Position numbers and translations under genes: made by a program. From an uncultured Lachnospiraceae bacterium (GTDB lineage Bacteria > Bacillota > Clostridia > Lachnospirales > Lachnospiraceae): 64,000 bases of DNA. The stretch is taken from the NCBI GenBank assembly GCA_900542015.1, contig UQLY01000011.1, forward strand, positions 1 through 64,000. Reading direction: 5' to 3'. Below the pieces are notes generated by a model. That model saw only the letters and a program-made list of their open reading frames with translations. It was not told the origin of the DNA and made no database searches. Positions 60,699 through 64,000 of this stretch are shown in pieces (the stretch's first letter is position 1; every line of letters starts with the position of its first letter).

Positions 60699-61742
60699 AT
60701 GTCAGAAGCAAAATTTGATGTCAGTATTGTCATTCCCGTATACAATATGGAAGCCTATCTGGACAGATGCGTCAAGAGCGTGCTTGCCCAGACGCTTTCC
60801 AATCTCGAAATCATTCTGGTGGACGACGGCGGCAGCGACCGTTCCGTTTCCATGTGCGACGACTACGCCGCAGCCTATCCCGATAAAATCCGCGTCATCC
60901 ATAAAGAAAACGGCGGTCTGACCTCCGCCTGGAAGGCAGGCAGCGCCGCGGCAGAAGGGCGTTATATCGGATATGTGGACAGCGACGATTATATTCTCCC
61001 CGATATGTACGAAAAAATGTTTGGACGCATTGTGGAGGAGGATGCCGATATTGCCTGCTGCGGGCTCCATCATTTATATGAGGACGGCAGTCACGAAGAA
61101 TGGGACGACCAGATGGATTTTCCCAAAGACGTATTTGAACCCGCCGCTTTGGAACAGGAAATGTTTCCGGTTCTGATCAACGACGGGAGCTTTATGGGAC
61201 GTAAGCTCCATCCCAACAGAGTGACTAAGTTAGTCCGCGCTTCTTTAGTAAAAAACAACCTCAGCCTGTGCAGCGACGCCGTTTCCATCGGCGAAGACTT
61301 TCAGTTTTCCCTGTGCATGTTTTTAGACGCGAAAAAAGTCGTCGTATTGAAAGACTATTTCCCTTATTACTATTACATGAACAACAGCTCCATGACCATG
61401 AAATACGACGCGGACTATATGAGAAAAATCAAAATCATGAAAGAAAACCTGTTAAGAATCAGCAAAGCAAAGGGCGGATATGATTTTGAGACGCAGATCT
61501 GGAACGATTTCCTCTGTCTGACAGTGCTGCACGTCAAGGGCGGCATCTATAAAAAGAAAAGCGCCCCCTACCGCGAGCACCGCGCCGAGATGAAAGCAAT
61601 CTGCGAAGATAAAGAAGTTATCAAAGCTTTACAGATATATCATATGCCGAAACTGACAACTGCGGAAAAGCTGTTTTTGTTTTTTATGAAACATCATATG
61701 TATTTGTTTATTTTTCTGGCGGTCAGGATTTATTTTCGGTAA
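60699..61742 (+). CDS. Family 2 glycosyltransferase
   Basis: 347 residues from ATG 60699 (AAGGTGAAG upstream). GT-A fold at the N-terminus: VSIVIPVYNMEAYLDRCVKS, ILVDDGGSDRSVSMCDDYAA, IHKENGGLTSAWKAG and the metal-binding DxD in YVDSDDYILP. The C-terminal 150 residues are helical and may bind the acceptor or membrane (KLFLFFMKHHMYLFIFLAVR). It adds a sugar to a glycolipid or surface polymer; the sugar is unknown. A core-in-hairpin element follows its stop, then a membrane protein gene. Confidence 0.93.
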   Translation: MSEAKFDVSIVIPVYNMEAYLDRCVKSVLAQTLSNLEIILVDDGGSDRSVSMCDDYAAAYPDKIRVIHKENGGLTSAWKAGSAAAEGRYIGYVDSDDYILPDMYEKMFGRIVEEDADIACCGLHHLYEDGSHEEWDDQMDFPKDVFEPAALEQEMFPVLINDGSFMGRKLHPNRVTKLVRASLVKNNLSLCSDAVSIGEDFQFSLCMFLDAKKVVVLKDYFPYYYYMNNSSMTMKYDADYMRKIKIMKENLLRISKAKGGYDFETQIWNDFLCLTVLHVKGGIYKKKSAPYREHRAEMKAICEDKEVIKALQIYHMPKLTTAEKLFLFFMKHHMYLFIFLAVRIYFR

Positions 61743-61748
61743 GAGGAT

Positions 61749-61925
61749 GCCGCATTTGCAGCGGAAGGAGTGTGCCGGCGGGTGCCCGTCACGGAAACCG
61801 CTTTCGCTCTATAAGGACGCAGCGGTACATAAGTCCGCAAAGGACGCGGACTAAGTACCGGCGTTCTTATAAAGGTTTCCTTTGACAGGCGCCCGCCGGC
61901 ACACTCCTTCCGCTGCAAATGCGGC
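61749..61925 (+). repeat. Core-in-hairpin element, copy E (longest arms)
   Basis: Arms of 43 bp (61749-61791 with 61883-61925) pair with two or three mismatches. The core reads in the reverse direction on the plus strand (TCACGGAAAC ... GGTTTCCTTTGA), which is the same direction relative to the upstream plus-strand gene as in copies A-D. Base changes match in both arms (GTCCGC/GCGGAC for ATCCGC/GCGGAT; ATAAGGACGC opposite GCGTTCTTAT). The intact GCTTTCGC element is present. Confidence 0.93.
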
Positions 61926-61966
61926 TTTCTCTGGCGTAATTTTTTGATTGAGGGGTTTTATATTGT

Positions 61967-64000
61967 ATGAATGATGGTACGGAAGATAAGCAGAACAGGA
62001 TAATGAAGGTACGGAAGACAGAAAAGGGATTGCCGGGGTGGATGGGATTCGCGGTGGCGGTTGTATTGGTTTCGGTGCTGTATTTTGTGTTTAAGGACCA
62101 CTGTTTTGGGGGATTTCCCGAAGTGACGGATTTGATTATTGATCAGATTGTGATTGAAGGGAGCAATAAGACCGGGGAATGGGAATTGTTTTGGAGACTT
62201 CTTTGGATCGGATGCTTTGCGGTGTTGGGCGTATGCGCGGCTAACGCTCTTTTTAAAAAGAAGCATGGAGAGATGTCAAAAAACGGTTCCAAAGAACTAC
62301 CAAAAGAAGGATTGCAGCCTATCGATTCAGATACGGATACGGGAATGGTTTCACGCATCGGTAAGAGAGTCGGGCTGGGAGCGCTTTGTTTTTTCCCTGC
62401 TGTTTTACAGTGTGTGTTTTATGGAAATGCCCCCGTATTTCTTTGGCTGTTCGGGCTTGTTTTCTTTTTGCTGATCGTTATCAAAGGAAGAGAGGCGGGA
62501 CGCTATGCCTGCCTGTTTTTGTTTTTTTATTTTGATCTTCAGACGCTTGCAGTTCTGATAACGCTTGGAACTGACGACCGCCGTACCAGCGACCTGTTGC
62601 TATTTGCCGCGTCGGTTATTTTATTTCTTCTGTATTGCCTCGCCTCCCGCTGGTCCAATGGGATAAAAACGCAGGCTCTTTTCATCAGCCAGCTTCCGCT
62701 GCCCCTCTTACTGTTATTGTATACAAAAAACGCTTATGAATATCAGGGCGAAATCATACGGCTTGACTATCCCAAAGCATACATGCTTTTCATTTTTCTT
62801 TGTATTCTCGGCTTATACGCCCTGCTTTTTGTCCAATACCAAAAAAGAAAGCCCGGAAAGGATTTTTTGTCCGTGTCTTCGGCAATCTCTGTTTTCTTAT
62901 ACGGTTCTTATATTCCCGCGGGATTGTTTGTCCAATCGGATCTGCACCATCACGGCGAACAGCTCCTCCCGTGGCAGCAGATTGTCAATCTGGGAAATAC
63001 GGCTTATGACGGCTATTCCCCGGTTTCCGGACTATTTCCCATGCTGATCGGCGGCGTCAACGATCTTTTGTTCGGCGGAAAAGCCACCACCTATGCCGCA
63101 GCCTTCAGCGTGTTGTTCCTGCTTTTCGGCGCGGTTACGATTTTCCTGATTTATCTTCATGCGGGCGGTAAGCTGACGCTTCTTTTTGCATTCTTATTTC
63201 ATATGCCCGCATACTGCCGCACCTGGATCATTCTGCCCGTTTTGTTATTGTTGATGCTTCCTTCCGTTATCAGACAGAAAAGGCGTTTTCTCTATTTATA
63301 CGTATTCTGCGGCTTTTTGAGCGGTCTGTACTATCCGCTATTCGGTTTTGCCTTGATTGTAGCCGTTCTGCCCTTTGCCTGCGTGCAGCTTTATTCTTAT
63401 TGCAAAGAAAAGATATGGCGGGCGGACCTTCATTCAAAATCCTTTTATGCGGAGACGCTGTTGCTTTTTATTCCGATTGTACTTGCCCTTCCCCTCCTTT
63501 ACAGAATGGCTTGCCATATCTTATCATATTCCCACCAGACGCTTTTAGCCGACGGTTTATCTTTACAATCGGTATCCGTTCCGGACTGGTTTATGCCCTA
63601 TTTATCCGGGTCCGTCCAAAGCGTTTTTTCTCATGCAGAGGGACTGCGCGCAGAGCTGTACTATGCCGTCCGATTCCTGGGCGGTATGCTTCCGATCTGG
63701 CTGTTTTTGTCCCTGCTGTCAGCCTTCCTGCATAAAAACAGGCGTAAAAAAATGTTGGAGAGCCCTGCATTTTTGGGCTTATCCGCCGGTTTCCTCCTTC
63801 TGCCCGTATGCTATACTTATACGATGGTCATCATGGACGAAAGCTGGGTCAGCCGCCTGTTTTCCCGCAGCAGCCATCTTTATTTATGGATACTGGGCAT
63901 TCTGCTGCCGATCCTGCTCGTCCGGTACGGCACGCAGTTTCTGGAAAAGAAAACACATATTTTCCTGCTGACGGCACTATCCCTCAGCGTCCCTTTTATC
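61967..64000 (+). CDS. Large multi-pass membrane protein, runs off the right edge (possible GT-C glycosyltransferase)
   Basis: Open from ATG 61967 to the end of the window with no stop, 678 codons seen. GAGGGG lies about 12 nt upstream. The first membrane segment is GFAVAVVLVSVLYFVF; more than ten others follow (LWLFGLVFFLLIVI, LLLFAASVILFLLYCLA, YMLFIFLCILGLYALLFV). An outside loop has QSDLHHHGEQLLPWQQ and YSPVSGLFPMLIGGVNDL, reminiscent of the acidic/His first loop in GT-C membrane glycosyltransferases; that class is inferred. The upstream GT2 gene supports a glycan role. Codon use shifts near 62,550. Confidence 0.82.
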   Translation, partial: MNDGTEDKQNRIMKVRKTEKGLPGWMGFAVAVVLVSVLYFVFKDHCFGGFPEVTDLIIDQIVIEGSNKTGEWELFWRLLWIGCFAVLGVCAANALFKKKHGEMSKNGSKELPKEGLQPIDSDTDTGMVSRIGKRVGLGALCFFPAVLQCVFYGNAPVFLWLFGLVFFLLIVIKGREAGRYACLFLFFYFDLQTLAVLITLGTDDRRTSDLLLFAASVILFLLYCLASRWSNGIKTQALFISQLPLPLLLLLYTKNAYEYQGEIIRLDYPKAYMLFIFLCILGLYALLFVQYQKRKPGKDFLSVSSAISVFLYGSYIPAGLFVQSDLHHHGEQLLPWQQIVNLGNTAYDGYSPVSGLFPMLIGGVNDLLFGGKATTYAAAFSVLFLLFGAVTIFLIYLHAGGKLTLLFAFLFHMPAYCRTWIILPVLLLLMLPSVIRQKRRFLYLYVFCGFLSGLYYPLFGFALIVAVLPFACVQLYSYCKEKIWRADLHSKSFYAETLLLFIPIVLALPLLYRMACHILSYSHQTLLADGLSLQSVSVPDWFMPYLSGSVQSVFSHAEGLRAELYYAVRFLGGMLPIWLFLSLLSAFLHKNRRKKMLESPAFLGLSAGFLLLPVCYTYTMVIMDESWVSRLFSRSSHLYLWILGILLPILLVRYGTQFLEKKTHIFLLTALSLSVPFI

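Noticed and set aside
36221..61925. Retron non-coding RNAs for the five hairpin elements
   Set aside because: Inverted outer arms and inner hairpins resemble retron a1/a2 and msr-msd, but no reverse transcriptase gene is near any copy, and five scattered copies after unrelated genes do not fit.
36221..61925. Hammerhead-type self-cleaving ribozymes in the repeat core
   Set aside because: The core contains GAAA-like strings but lacks the CUGANGA box of hammerheads in either strand, and I could not place another known ribozyme core.

Overview
The window has two unlike parts. Positions 1 to about 27,235 are most of an integrative conjugative element (ICE) of the Tn1549 / C. difficile CTn type, with every gene on the minus strand. 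Positions 27,239 to 64,000 are a Clostridia chromosome, most likely Lachnospiraceae. The reasons are clostridial gene content (coaX-dusB and greA-lysS groupings, a DUF6145-like protein, a SleB-type cell-wall hydrolase with SH3 domains, a SAM-I riboswitch in front of metK), AGGAGG ribosome sites, and a protein set typical of gut Firmicutes. I saw no rRNA or tRNA gene and no CRISPR array.

ICE, read in its direction of transcription from the lysS side: a possible attachment region at the 3' end of lysS (about 27,170-27,238); three genes with four DUF6462 (excisionase-like) domains; a 0.5 kb non-coding leader; a small membrane protein and a Cys-rich protein; a ParM/ParR-like partition pair with two tiny genes after it; a lipoprotein; a 1791-residue LPXTG surface protein with a thioester domain and about 13 Cna-B-like repeats; two XRE regulators; DUF5688, RadC-like and Toprim (DUF3991) proteins; a 32-bp-periodic repeat array; the relaxosome (MobC and a MOBP-type relaxase); then the type IV secretion genes PcfB, VirD4, a Maff2 pilin-like protein, VirB6, PrgI and VirB4. 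A DUF1016 (YhcG) nuclease cargo gene has its own promoter. A conserved element gene at the left edge is cut short. No integrase is in the window.

Chromosome: lysS, greA, dusB, coaX, DUF6145, birA and argF form a minus-strand run. SPFH/NfeD, a cell-wall hydrolase, proC with a TrmH-type methyltransferase, pfkA and dnaE follow. Then come metK under a SAM-I riboswitch, an HD-GYP protein, murA, an M23/LysM/G5 peptidase, a flavin reductase, a RelQ-type alarmone synthetase, a TrhA/hemolysin-III protein, a UDP-sugar pyrophosphorylase, a leucine-rich protein with a MoxR ATPase and a VWA protein, lrgAB, a family 2 glycosyltransferase, and a large membrane protein that runs off the right edge.

The most unusual content is a family of five intergenic elements (about 36.3, 44.2, 47.1, 52.2 and 61.8 kb). 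A conserved core of about 100 bp, starting TCA and ending TGA, sits in the loop of a long inverted repeat whose arms differ completely from copy to copy. All five lie just 3' of a gene, read in the same direction relative to that gene, and three end in a T6 run like an intrinsic terminator. Base changes between copies are compensatory in the predicted stems. I know no named family matching it. Other notable signals are a 31-nt near-palindrome present both in the leader and inside the coding region of the DUF1016 gene, and the phase-locked 32-bp array next to the ICE Toprim and mobilisation genes.
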